Origin: Anaerococcus sp. Marseille-Q5996
GTDB taxonomy: Bacteria; Bacillota; Clostridia; Tissierellales; Peptoniphilaceae
Direction of reading: 5' to 3'
Length of the DNA stretch: 64,000 nt
Assembly: GCF_946893725.1 (NCBI RefSeq)
Contig: NZ_CAMPPE010000003.1
Span: 62,001 to 126,000, forward strand
The position numbers and the translations under genes were made by a program. Below are positions 42,934-52,002 of the stretch, in pieces. Position 1 is the first letter of the stretch; every line of letters begins with the position of its first letter. The notes under the pieces were generated by a model that had not been told where the DNA came from, made no database searches, and worked only from the letters and a program-made list of their open reading frames with translations.

Positions 42934-44008
42934 AAAAGAATATATTATTCCAATTTTTATACCATTTTTAGGTTGCCCACATGATTGTGCCTTTTGTAAT
43001 CAGATTAAAATTACAAATTATAAGGACAAAATGGATCCTAGTAAAGTCATAGGCGAGATTGAAAAAAATTTAGAATACTTTCCTGACAATGATAATATCA
43101 AAGAAATTGCCTTTTTTGGAGGCTCTTTTACAGGACTTGACACAGATGTGATGGTTGGATACTTAGAAATTGCCAGAAAATATAAAGAGAAGGGAATTAT
43201 TGATAGAATCAGACTTTCAACTAGACCTGATTATATAAATAATTCTATTCTTGATACTCTAAAAAAATACCAGGTTGATATTATTGAGCTAGGTATCCAA
43301 TCACTTGATCAAAAAGTATTAGATGCCAACGAACGTGGTCATAGTGTAAAAGCAAGTTATAAAGCATCTAAAATGATAAAAGATTATGGATTTACCCTAG
43401 GCCATCAGATAATGCCTGGACTTTTTAATGATACTTTTGATAAAACTATAGATACAGTTATAAAATCCATAAAAATTGGGCCTGATATTGTAAGGATATA
43501 TCCTACACTTGTAATTAAAGATACAAAACTAGAAATGCTTTATAATACTGGCATATATAAGCCACTTACAATTGATGAGGCTATAAGAGTTTCTGCTGAT
43601 GCAGCAATGCTTTATAAATTTGCTGGTATAAATATCATAAGAATTGGACTTCAGCCAACAGAAAATATAAACGAAGGAGCAGATGTTGTGTCAGGACCAT
43701 TTCATCCTGCTTTTAGGCAATTAGTGGAAGCTGAGATTTATAAAAAATATCTTGAAGACATTATAAATAATAATCATATTGAAGATGAATTTACAATTTA
43801 TGCCAACAATCGCAATATCTCTTTAATAGCTGGAAATAATAAGGCCAACAAGAAGTATTTTTATGATAAACACAAGGTAAATTTGAAATTTCAATCAAGT
43901 GATACAGAATATATTATATATAAGGATAATAAGTTAGAATTTAATATAGAATATTTTATAGATAACTATGTAAGAAAAAACTACGGCGGTGATTTACTAT
44001 TAGACTAG
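42926..44008 (+). CDS. Radical SAM protein, Elp3-like (without acetyltransferase domain)
   Basis: 360 residues. Radical SAM cluster motif 'CPHDCAFCNQ' (C-x3-C-x2-C) at residue ~17, 'FFGGSFTGLD' (the GGS/SAM site) and 'ELGIQSLDQKVL', as in Elp3/YtqA-like proteins. It lacks the C-terminal GNAT domain of true Elp3. In Clostridia this gene stands between rnc and smc; its substrate is not known, though tRNA modification is a reasonable guess. Overlaps rnc by 8 bases and the smc start by 10. Confidence 0.85.
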   Translation: MTKKEYIIPIFIPFLGCPHDCAFCNQIKITNYKDKMDPSKVIGEIEKNLEYFPDNDNIKEIAFFGGSFTGLDTDVMVGYLEIARKYKEKGIIDRIRLSTRPDYINNSILDTLKKYQVDIIELGIQSLDQKVLDANERGHSVKASYKASKMIKDYGFTLGHQIMPGLFNDTFDKTIDTVIKSIKIGPDIVRIYPTLVIKDTKLEMLYNTGIYKPLTIDEAIRVSADAAMLYKFAGINIIRIGLQPTENINEGADVVSGPFHPAFRQLVEAEIYKKYLEDIINNNHIEDEFTIYANNRNISLIAGNNKANKKYFYDKHKVNLKFQSSDTEYIIYKDNKLEFNIEYFIDNYVRKNYGGDLLLD

Positions 44009-47000
44009 AAAGTATAGAACTTAAAGGATTTAAGTCCTTTGCGAACAAAACAACAATACCATTTGAAAAACAAATCACAGCCATAGTGGGTCCAAATGGA
44101 TCTGGAAAATCAAATATTTCCGATGCCATAAGATGGGTTTTGGGTGAACAGTCTGTAAAATCTCTACGTGGATCAAAAATGCATGATGTCATTTTCCAAG
44201 GAGCAGAGGGAAAAAACTCCCTAAATCTTGCAGAAGTCAACCTTGTTTTTAACAATAGTGATAAATCTTTAGCCATTGATTACGAAAAAGTTGTTATCGG
44301 ACGCCGTATATATCGTGATGGTGAAAACGAATATAAGATTAACGGCAAAAAAGTCAGATTAAAGGATGTCCGTGAATTATTTTTAGACACTGGAATTGGA
44401 AAAGAAGGTTATTCCTTAATCGGTCAAGGTAGAATAGATGAAATAATTAGCTCATCAAACTTTGAAAGAAGGGCTCTTTTTGAAGAAGCAAGTGGGATTT
44501 CAAAACACAAATACAGAAGAGACGAAGCAAACAAAAAACTTACAAAAGTTAGTGATGATTTAGAAGTCATCGAGCGTGAGTGGGAATATAAGGCCAAAGA
44601 CTTAGAAAAATTATCTAATGAAGCAAAAAATTATGAAAAATGGCAAGAATTAAGTGCTGATTTGGATAAAAAAGCCTATGGATATGTAAAAGAAAAATCT
44701 GCTAGCCTTTTAGAAAAAAAACAAAATTTAAATGAAGAAATCAGAGAAATTGTTAATGATTTAGAAGATAAAAATCATAAATTAAAAGATTTAAACAAAG
44801 ATTTAATCCCATTTAACGAACGCTTTGATCAAATAAGTAAAACTAAAGAAGATATAGAAAATAAACTTTCTAAATCGAGAAAAATTATAGAAAATAATGA
44901 AAACAAAATTGAATTAAATAATAAGGAATTGACTTACAACACAAAAGATTTGCATAGAATAAGTCAAAACCTTGCATCAAATGAAGAAAAATCAGCAAAG
45001 CTTAATGATGATATATCAAAGGATGAACACAATCTTAAGGCTAAAACTGATGAAATAAATATATCAAAAGATAATATTTTAAATTTAAATGTAAAAATTA
45101 GTAATTTAAATGAAGTAAATAATAAATTAAATACTGATATAGAAATTTTAAAATCTGAAGATGAAAAACTCACTAAGCAAATATACGATTTAGAGATAAA
45201 TGCAAAAACAAATGAAATTCTTAAACAAAAACGTGCCGCTGAAATTACTGAAAATCAAGAAAAATTAAAAACATTAGATTTTGAAATAAATAATATCAAT
45301 AAAAAACTAGACGATCTTTCTGCAAAAAAAATAGAAAATCTAGATAAAAGTAAAAAAATAAGTGAAAATATAGAAGATGCACAAAATAATTTAACAAATA
45401 TTGATAATGATATAAATAACTATCAGAAACACTTAAATAGTATCAATATTGATTTAAAAACAGCAATAAATCAATATAAGTTTAACAAAAATCTTATTGA
45501 CTCTAATGAAGGTTATTTTTACTCTGTCCAAAGCTTTTTAAATATGACTAAGGCAAATAATCTGGATTATTTATACGAAGATACCTTAGCAAATCTGATA
45601 AATGTAAAAAACGGCTATGAAGAAATAATCGATAATCTTATGGGACAAGCTGTTCAAAATATTGTAACTCGAACAAAAGATGATAGTAAAACCCTGATAA
45701 ATTTTGTAAATAAAAACAATATTGGACGAATCACATTTTTGCCAATTGATTCTATAAATTCTTTTAAAAAATCAAAACCAAATGAGCCGGAAGTAATCGC
45801 AATGGCCAATGAATTGCTTGATTTTAATCCCAAATACGAAGCTATTATAAATCATTTTTTAGGATCTACTGTTGTTGTAAAAAATATAGATGATGCTACA
45901 AATCTATCCAAAAAAATTAAGGGATATAGAATTATAACTTTAAATCTAGATGTAATAAATAGCTGGGGTTCTATGGTTGCAGGATCAAATAAAAATAAAA
46001 AATCAAATACCGGAATCCTAAATCGAAACAAAAAATTAGAGCAGAATAAAGAAAAAATTACAGACCTTAAAAAATTATATACGGAGATTAAAAATAAACT
46101 AGATGAGCTTATAAATATAAAAAATAATTTAATTGTAGCCAGTAAAAAAGAGCAAGAAGTATTTGAAGATACAAAAATAGTTATTTACGATATTAATAAT
46201 GAAATATCAAATCTTTCTTATAAGCTGCAAAATATCAACGAGCAAAAGGAAGAATTAAATAAAAATATAAATATCGTAGAAAATGAAAACTCTTCCCTAA
46301 ATCTAGATGAATTGAAAAATAAAAAATCTAAGATTGAAAATCTTATTAAAGATAATAGCAATAAAATAAGCGAAAATGAAGGCCAGATAAAAGAATTACA
46401 AGCTGAATTAATAAAAAATCAAAACAGGGTGGAGATCTTAAGTCGTGATATAAATATGATAGAAAATGCTATTGCAGGCTTAAAGGCTGAACTATCAAAT
46501 ATATCAGAAAGCAAGAAGATAGAAAGTAAAATAAAAATTGAAACTGAGAATCTTATTGCAAAAGCTGAATCTGAAAATAAAAAACTTAAAGATCAGATTG
46601 AAAATTTATCAAAAGATACAATCGATTTAGAAAAAGAATTGGCAAATAAAAATGAAATGCTTACAAAGAGTAAGGAGGAAAATGCCAAACAAATTGAAAT
46701 TGCAAAAAAATTAGAAGAAGACTTAAACAAAGCAAATATCAAAAAAGTAGAATTAACATATAAATATGAATCGGTTGTAAAAGACTATGACAATCTTATT
46801 GATGAAATTAAAGCTTTTTTAACAAAAGATATTGAAGAACTTGAAAAAATATATAGAGATACAAAATTTGAAAAAGTAAATAAAGGTGAATTGATAAATC
46901 TTCAAAAAAATATAAATAATATCGGATATTTTACTGCCGATTCACTTGCTGACTACAAAAATACAAAGGAAGAATTTGATTTTATCGATAGTCAGGTAAA

Positions 47001-47517
47001 GGATTTGAAGGAATCCAAAGCAAATATTGAAAAACTTATCAAGACTTTGGAAGATGAAATGAAGGATGAGTTTAAGAAAAATTTTGACATTATCAATAGC
47101 AGATTTACTGAAATATTTAAGATTTTATTTATGGGTGGAGATGCTAGGTTAAAACTGGATAGTGAGGATCAACTTTTAGCAGGAGTTGAAATCGAGGCTC
47201 GACCACCATCAAAATCTTTAAAATCCATATCACTTTTATCAGGTGGAGAAAAGGCACTGACTGCAGTTGCACTTTTATTTGCAATCTTTGAAACAAACCC
47301 AGCACCATTTGCCATTCTTGATGAAATTGATGCAGCCCTTGATGAGACAAATATTAAAAGATATATCGAATACCTAACATCATTATCCAAGAACTCTCAG
47401 TTTATAATGATAACTCATAGACAAACAACCATGCAGCTTGCAGAAAAAATCCATGGTGTTACTATTGGTGATGATGGGATTAGCAAGGTATATTCTATAG
47501 ACTTTGATAAAAATTGA
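43999..47517 (+). CDS. smc: Chromosome segregation protein SMC, apparent ATT start
   Basis: 1172 residues, usual size. Compacts and organises the chromosome with ScpA/B. Walker A 'GPNGSGKSN' near residue 33, long coiled coils (~170-500 and ~680-1000) around a hinge (~510-660), signature 'LLSGGEKALTAVAL' and Walker B 'FAILDEIDAAL'. The family N-terminus (M)RLESIELKGFKSF reads through an ATT codon at 43999: upstream in frame is only one sense codon after that stretch and then a TGA at 43990, and no ATG/GTG/TTG exists before 44086, which would delete the first beta strands and half of Walker A. GGCGGTGAT lies 5 bases before the ATT as ribosome-binding site. Confidence 0.9.
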   Translation: MRLESIELKGFKSFANKTTIPFEKQITAIVGPNGSGKSNISDAIRWVLGEQSVKSLRGSKMHDVIFQGAEGKNSLNLAEVNLVFNNSDKSLAIDYEKVVIGRRIYRDGENEYKINGKKVRLKDVRELFLDTGIGKEGYSLIGQGRIDEIISSSNFERRALFEEASGISKHKYRRDEANKKLTKVSDDLEVIEREWEYKAKDLEKLSNEAKNYEKWQELSADLDKKAYGYVKEKSASLLEKKQNLNEEIREIVNDLEDKNHKLKDLNKDLIPFNERFDQISKTKEDIENKLSKSRKIIENNENKIELNNKELTYNTKDLHRISQNLASNEEKSAKLNDDISKDEHNLKAKTDEINISKDNILNLNVKISNLNEVNNKLNTDIEILKSEDEKLTKQIYDLEINAKTNEILKQKRAAEITENQEKLKTLDFEINNINKKLDDLSAKKIENLDKSKKISENIEDAQNNLTNIDNDINNYQKHLNSINIDLKTAINQYKFNKNLIDSNEGYFYSVQSFLNMTKANNLDYLYEDTLANLINVKNGYEEIIDNLMGQAVQNIVTRTKDDSKTLINFVNKNNIGRITFLPIDSINSFKKSKPNEPEVIAMANELLDFNPKYEAIINHFLGSTVVVKNIDDATNLSKKIKGYRIITLNLDVINSWGSMVAGSNKNKKSNTGILNRNKKLEQNKEKITDLKKLYTEIKNKLDELINIKNNLIVASKKEQEVFEDTKIVIYDINNEISNLSYKLQNINEQKEELNKNINIVENENSSLNLDELKNKKSKIENLIKDNSNKISENEGQIKELQAELIKNQNRVEILSRDINMIENAIAGLKAELSNISESKKIESKIKIETENLIAKAESENKKLKDQIENLSKDTIDLEKELANKNEMLTKSKEENAKQIEIAKKLEEDLNKANIKKVELTYKYESVVKDYDNLIDEIKAFLTKDIEELEKIYRDTKFEKVNKGELINLQKNINNIGYFTADSLADYKNTKEEFDFIDSQVKDLKESKANIEKLIKTLEDEMKDEFKKNFDIINSRFTEIFKILFMGGDARLKLDSEDQLLAGVEIEARPPSKSLKSISLLSGGEKALTAVALLFAIFETNPAPFAILDEIDAALDETNIKRYIEYLTSLSKNSQFIMITHRQTTMQLAEKIHGVTIGDDGISKVYSIDFDKN

Positions 47518-47563
47518 TTATATCCTGGGCAAAAAGTAAAATATGAGTAAATAGGAGGAACAT

Positions 47564-48040
47564 ATGGCTATTAGAAATATAAGAATTGAAGGAGACCCTA
47601 TTCTTAGAAAAGAATGCAAAAAAGTCCCTCAAATAACAGACAGAATTAAAATTTTATTAGAAGATATGGGCGAAACAATGTACCACGCTGATGGAGTAGG
47701 TCTAGCAGCTCCACAAGTAGGTATTTTAAAGCGTATTATAGTTGTAGATCCACGCGATGAAGAAACTGGACTTGTAAAACTAATTAATCCTGAAATTATC
47801 GAGGCTGATGGAGAACAAGTAGGAGTAGAAGGTTGTCTTTCTATACCTAATTTTAACGCGACTGTTAAAAGACCAGAACACGTTAAAGTTAAATATTTAG
47901 ATGAAAATGGTAAAGAACAAATCTGGGATGCTCATGGTTTCCCAGCAGTAATTTTATCTCACGAAATTGACCATTTAAATGGGGTGCTTTTTAGAGATAA
48001 ATATATAGATGAAATTAATTATGATGTCGAAAATGCTTAA
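47564..48040 (+). CDS. def: Peptide deformylase
   Basis: Removes the formyl group from new proteins. 158 residues. The three metalloenzyme motifs are present: 'GVGLAAPQVG', 'EGCLSIP' and 'HEIDHLNGVLF'. AGGAGG site. Followed by fmt with overlap, the common def-fmt pair that adds and removes the formyl group. Confidence 0.97.
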   Translation: MAIRNIRIEGDPILRKECKKVPQITDRIKILLEDMGETMYHADGVGLAAPQVGILKRIIVVDPRDEETGLVKLINPEIIEADGEQVGVEGCLSIPNFNATVKRPEHVKVKYLDENGKEQIWDAHGFPAVILSHEIDHLNGVLFRDKYIDEINYDVENA

Positions 48041-48968
48041 TATATGTTTTATGGGCAATCCAAAGTTTGCAGTGCAGACTTTGGATGTTCTTTATAAGGA
48101 AGAAAATATTGATGTAAAGCTAGTAGTTTCATCAAAAGATAAGAAAAGATCTAGAAACAAGGTCACTCCAACCCCAATTAAGCAATATGCTATGGACAAT
48201 GATATTCCAGTTATAACCCCTGATTCTGTAAATACAGAAGAATTTGTAAATCAGTTAAAAGAGTTAGAAATTGACTTTATAGTGGTAGTAGCCTTTGGCC
48301 AGCTAATTGGGAAACTACTATTAGAAGAATTTAATGACCGTATAATAAATCTTCATCCATCTATACTTCCTAAATACAGGGGAGCAGCACCAATGCAATT
48401 TACCTTGCTAAATGGAGATACAAAAACTTCGCCAACTACCATGCTTATAGAAAAAGGTATGGATAGTGGTGATATTTTAATGAAAAATATTGTAGTTGTG
48501 GATATAAATGATGATTACTACAGCCTTGAGGAAAAAATGTCCGACTTGGGATCAAAAGCAATACGTGATACGATTTTAAATTTTGATGAAGTTTACCAAA
48601 ATCGCATAAAACAAGATGATCAGCTTGCAACATATACTTCAAAAATCAGCAAAGAAATGGGAAAGATAGACTGGGAAAAATCTAGTTTTGAAATTTATAA
48701 TCAAATTAGGGCTCTAATTGATTTTCCAACAGCATTTTTTACCTATGAAGGAAATAATGTAAAAGTTTTAGAAGCTGAAATTTTAGAAAACTATAAGGCA
48801 AAGCCAGGCTATATCTATGAAGCTGATGGCAAAAATAATATTGTAATTGGTACTGGGGATGGGGCAATTAAAATAAATAAATTGCAATTTCCTGGCAAAA
48901 AAGCTATGGATACCAAGTCATTTTTGATGGGCAATGACTTTAAAAAAGGAATTATCCTAGATGACTGA
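48033..48968 (+). CDS. fmt: Methionyl-tRNA formyltransferase
   Basis: 311 residues. 'ICFMGNPKFAVQTLDVLY' at the start, 'VVVAFGQLIGKLLLEEF', 'NLHPSILPKYRGAAPMQFTL' (the SLLP-like active-site loop) and 'MDSGDIL'. The C-terminal OB-like domain begins near residue 205. Several in-frame ATGs (48009, 48021, 48024, 48033) lie inside the def end; the last gives the family N-terminus. No strong ribosome-binding site, so translation is probably coupled to def. Confidence 0.93.
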   Translation: MLNICFMGNPKFAVQTLDVLYKEENIDVKLVVSSKDKKRSRNKVTPTPIKQYAMDNDIPVITPDSVNTEEFVNQLKELEIDFIVVVAFGQLIGKLLLEEFNDRIINLHPSILPKYRGAAPMQFTLLNGDTKTSPTTMLIEKGMDSGDILMKNIVVVDINDDYYSLEEKMSDLGSKAIRDTILNFDEVYQNRIKQDDQLATYTSKISKEMGKIDWEKSSFEIYNQIRALIDFPTAFFTYEGNNVKVLEAEILENYKAKPGYIYEADGKNNIVIGTGDGAIKINKLQFPGKKAMDTKSFLMGNDFKKGIILDD

Positions 48969-50241
48969 TTTAGAATTAAGCTTTGATATACTTGATAGGG
49001 TTATAAATAAAGAAGCAAAATCAAATGATGAAATAAATAAGATTGCGGATACTGCAAATAATTTAGGATTTGTGACCAAAAATGTCTATGGAGTTTTGGA
49101 AAATAAAATTTATCTAGACTACATAATCAGAAAACTTTCTACTGTCCGACTTAAAAAAATCCATTCATCAGTTTTAATCATCTTAGAAATTGGTATATAT
49201 AATATTCATTTTCTAAATACCAAAGATTATGCAATTGTAAATGAGCTAGTGGAATTAACTAAGAAAAAAAATAAAAGATCAGCTGCTTTTGTAAATGCAA
49301 TTTTAAGAAACTTTATAAGAGATGAAAAAGAAATTGCAAAGATAAAAGAAAGCGATGATATAAAATCCCTATCTATCAGATATTCTCTACCAGAGGAATT
49401 AACCCGCTATATATTTAATAATTATGGGATAGAATATACCAAAAATTTCTTAAGGTATATTAATTGCGAACAGATAATATCTATAAGGGTAAATAATTTA
49501 AAAACTGATAAAGATAAATTAAAAAAGACTTTAGAAGATAAGGGTTTTAAAGTAGAAAATGGAAATCTATCAGCAAATGCTCTAAAAGTATTAAATCCAT
49601 CTGGTCTTGTAAATACAGATGAGTTTAAAAATGGATTTTTTACTATTCAGCAAGAAGGATCAATGAAAACAATAGAAATCCTAGATCCAGGAGAAGATTC
49701 AAAAATCCTTGATTTATGTGCTGCCCCTGGTACAAAAACATCCTATATAGGTGAGTATATCAAAAATAAGGGACAAATTGTAGCAAACGATATATCAAAA
49801 GAAAAATTGCCTTTGATAAAAGAAAATATTGATAGATTGAGTCTAGAAAATATAAAATTAAACAGTTTTGATGCTAGCATCTTTAAGAAAGAATATGAGG
49901 GTCAATTTGATTATGTCCTTGTAGATGCGCCATGCTCAGGACTTGGCGTTATGGGAAGAAAACCTGAAATACGCTATAATAGAAGCATGGATGATATAAA
50001 AATATTGGCAGAATTACAAAAAGATATTTTAGACCAAGCTATAAAATATTTGAAAAAAGACGGAGTTCTGGTTTATTCAACTTGTACAATAGGAGATATT
50101 GAAAATAAGGATAATTTCTTATTTTTATCATCACAAGATGATTTAGAGCTAATACCTATTGAAGGCAAAGATTACATAGAATATGTAAATTATATAGACA
50201 AAACTGATGGATTTTTTATAAGTAAATTTAAGAAGATTTAA
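48961..50241 (+). CDS. rsmB: 16S rRNA (cytosine-967-C5)-methyltransferase
   Basis: 426 residues. N-terminal NusB-like helical domain (~1-140), then a Rossmann methyltransferase: 'LDLCAAPGTKTSYIGEYI' (SAM site), 'VDAPCSGLGVMGRKPEIRY' (first cysteine) and 'VYSTCTIGDIENKDN' (catalytic cysteine). Overlaps fmt by 8 bases; the def-fmt-rsmB-rlmN-PP2C-PrkC-rsgA-rpe order is the standard Firmicute operon. Confidence 0.95.
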   Translation: MTDLELSFDILDRVINKEAKSNDEINKIADTANNLGFVTKNVYGVLENKIYLDYIIRKLSTVRLKKIHSSVLIILEIGIYNIHFLNTKDYAIVNELVELTKKKNKRSAAFVNAILRNFIRDEKEIAKIKESDDIKSLSIRYSLPEELTRYIFNNYGIEYTKNFLRYINCEQIISIRVNNLKTDKDKLKKTLEDKGFKVENGNLSANALKVLNPSGLVNTDEFKNGFFTIQQEGSMKTIEILDPGEDSKILDLCAAPGTKTSYIGEYIKNKGQIVANDISKEKLPLIKENIDRLSLENIKLNSFDASIFKKEYEGQFDYVLVDAPCSGLGVMGRKPEIRYNRSMDDIKILAELQKDILDQAIKYLKKDGVLVYSTCTIGDIENKDNFLFLSSQDDLELIPIEGKDYIEYVNYIDKTDGFFISKFKKI

Positions 50242-50242
50242 T

Positions 50243-51268
50243 ATGAAACAAACTATAAATGATAAGACAATTAAAGAAATAGAAGATATTTTTACCAATC
50301 TAGGTTTTCAAAAATTTAGAGCAAAGCAAGTCTTTAGACAAATTCATGTTAATAAAATAAATGATTTTGATCAAATGACAGATTTACCCTTGGATATGAG
50401 AGAAAAACTTGACCAGGATTTTGAAATTCAAAAGGTAAAACTACTCGAAACTTACGAATCTAAAATAGACTCTACAAAAAAATATCTTTTTGAACTAAAT
50501 GATGGCAATATTATAGAAGCGGTTTTTATGGAATATGATGATCGCAAGACTATTTGTATATCTTCCCAAGTAGGATGCAGGATGGGATGTACTTTTTGTG
50601 CATCAACTAAAAATGGACTTGTAAGACACCTTAGCGCATCAGAAATAATTGATGAAGTCTATGAGCTTGAAAGATTAAATGGTGATATAAATAATATTGT
50701 AATCATGGGCATAGGTGAGCCTTTGGATAATTTTAACAACATAACAAAATTTATAGAAATTATCACAGACGAAAAGGGTAGAAATCTTTCACATAGGTCA
50801 ATTAATCTATCAACTTCTGGATTAACACAAAAAATTTATGAACTAGCTGACACAGGCCTTGATGTAAATCTTGCTGTAAGTTTACATTATCCAACAGATG
50901 AGCAGAGAAAAGAATATATGCCTGTGGCTCGCAAATACAATATAAATGGTCTTTTAAAAGCAACCGATTATTATCTTGATAAAACCAAAAGGCGCGTTTC
51001 TTTTGAATATGTAGTTATAGATGGGGTAAATAATAGGGATGTTGATGTGGAAAATCTTACAAAACTCATGCGTGGGAAAAATGTACATATCAATTTAATT
51101 CCTTTAAATCCAATTGAAGAATTTAAACATGGCAAAACCAGCAAAAAAGTTATTAATGACTTTAAAGATAAACTTTCAAAAAATGGACTAAATGCTACAA
51201 TTAGATACTCCATGGGTCAAGACATAGATGCTAGCTGTGGTCAGCTAAGAAATAATTATGCGAGGTAA
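50243..51268 (+). CDS. rlmN: Dual-specificity rRNA/tRNA adenine-C2 methyltransferase RlmN
   Basis: Methylates A2503 of 23S rRNA and A37 of some tRNAs by a radical SAM mechanism. 341 residues. 'CRMGCTFCAS' is the cluster motif; 'NIVIMGIGEPLDNFNN' and 'LAVSLHYPTDEQRKE' are family motifs; 'GQDIDASCGQLR' near the end holds the second catalytic cysteine. One base after rsmB. Confidence 0.96.
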   Translation: MKQTINDKTIKEIEDIFTNLGFQKFRAKQVFRQIHVNKINDFDQMTDLPLDMREKLDQDFEIQKVKLLETYESKIDSTKKYLFELNDGNIIEAVFMEYDDRKTICISSQVGCRMGCTFCASTKNGLVRHLSASEIIDEVYELERLNGDINNIVIMGIGEPLDNFNNITKFIEIITDEKGRNLSHRSINLSTSGLTQKIYELADTGLDVNLAVSLHYPTDEQRKEYMPVARKYNINGLLKATDYYLDKTKRRVSFEYVVIDGVNNRDVDVENLTKLMRGKNVHINLIPLNPIEEFKHGKTSKKVINDFKDKLSKNGLNATIRYSMGQDIDASCGQLRNNYAR

Positions 51269-51270
51269 AG

Positions 51271-51993
51271 ATGAAATTTTCTTCCATATCTAACATTGGA
51301 AAACTTAGAGAAACAAACGAAGATTCTTACAGCAATGTTTCAATTGATAACTATGATTTTTTTATAGTTGCAGATGGCATGGGTGGTCACAGCGATGGAG
51401 AATTAGCTAGTTCACTTGCTAGTAGGTCTTTTACTGAATTTATAGAAAATAATAATCTAGGCGACTTTAGCTCAGTTACTGATTTTCAGGAAAAAGCAAT
51501 AATATATGCAAATGAAAAAGTATATCATATTGCCAGCCAGAAAGAAGAGAAGATGGGCACAACAGTAGTTTGCCTATGTTTAGATTATAAAGATAATAAA
51601 TATCACATCAGCCACATTGGTGACTCGAGATTATATTTGTATAGGGATGGCCAAATAAGTCAAATTACAAAAGACCATTCTCTAGTAAACGAGCTAATCG
51701 ATAGCGGGGCCTTAAAAGAAGATGAAGCAGAAAACTTTATCAACAAGAGCGCAATAACACGTGCTGTGGGCATAGGACCTGATGTAAATATCGATAGCAA
51801 AACTATCGAAATGATAGATAGTGATGTGATTTTAATAGTAACAGACGGTTTAACAAATGAAGTAAGCACTGAGAAGATTAAAGAAATCATTAGCGAAAAT
51901 TCAGATGTTTATGACATTTCAAATAAACTTGTCGAAGCTGCCAACCAATCAGGCGGCAGAGACAATATAACAGTAACAACCGTTAAAATTTAA
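51271..51993 (+). CDS. prpC: PP2C-family serine/threonine phosphatase
   Basis: 240 residues. Metal-binding and catalytic motifs 'RETNEDS', 'VADGMGGHSDGE', 'SHIGDSRLYLYRDG', 'LIVTDGL' and 'GGRDNITV'. It reverses phosphorylation by the PASTA kinase encoded next (10-base gap); the pair controls cell wall growth and division in Firmicutes. Confidence 0.94.
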   Translation: MKFSSISNIGKLRETNEDSYSNVSIDNYDFFIVADGMGGHSDGELASSLASRSFTEFIENNNLGDFSSVTDFQEKAIIYANEKVYHIASQKEEKMGTTVVCLCLDYKDNKYHISHIGDSRLYLYRDGQISQITKDHSLVNELIDSGALKEDEAENFINKSAITRAVGIGPDVNIDSKTIEMIDSDVILIVTDGLTNEVSTEKIKEIISENSDVYDISNKLVEAANQSGGRDNITVTTVKI

Positions 51994-52002
51994 GAGGGTA
52001 TT

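Noticed and set aside
44086-47517. smc starting at the ATG at 44086
   Set aside because: This start would remove the conserved first ~29 residues and part of the Walker A region; the ATT start with ribosome-binding site explains the sequence better.
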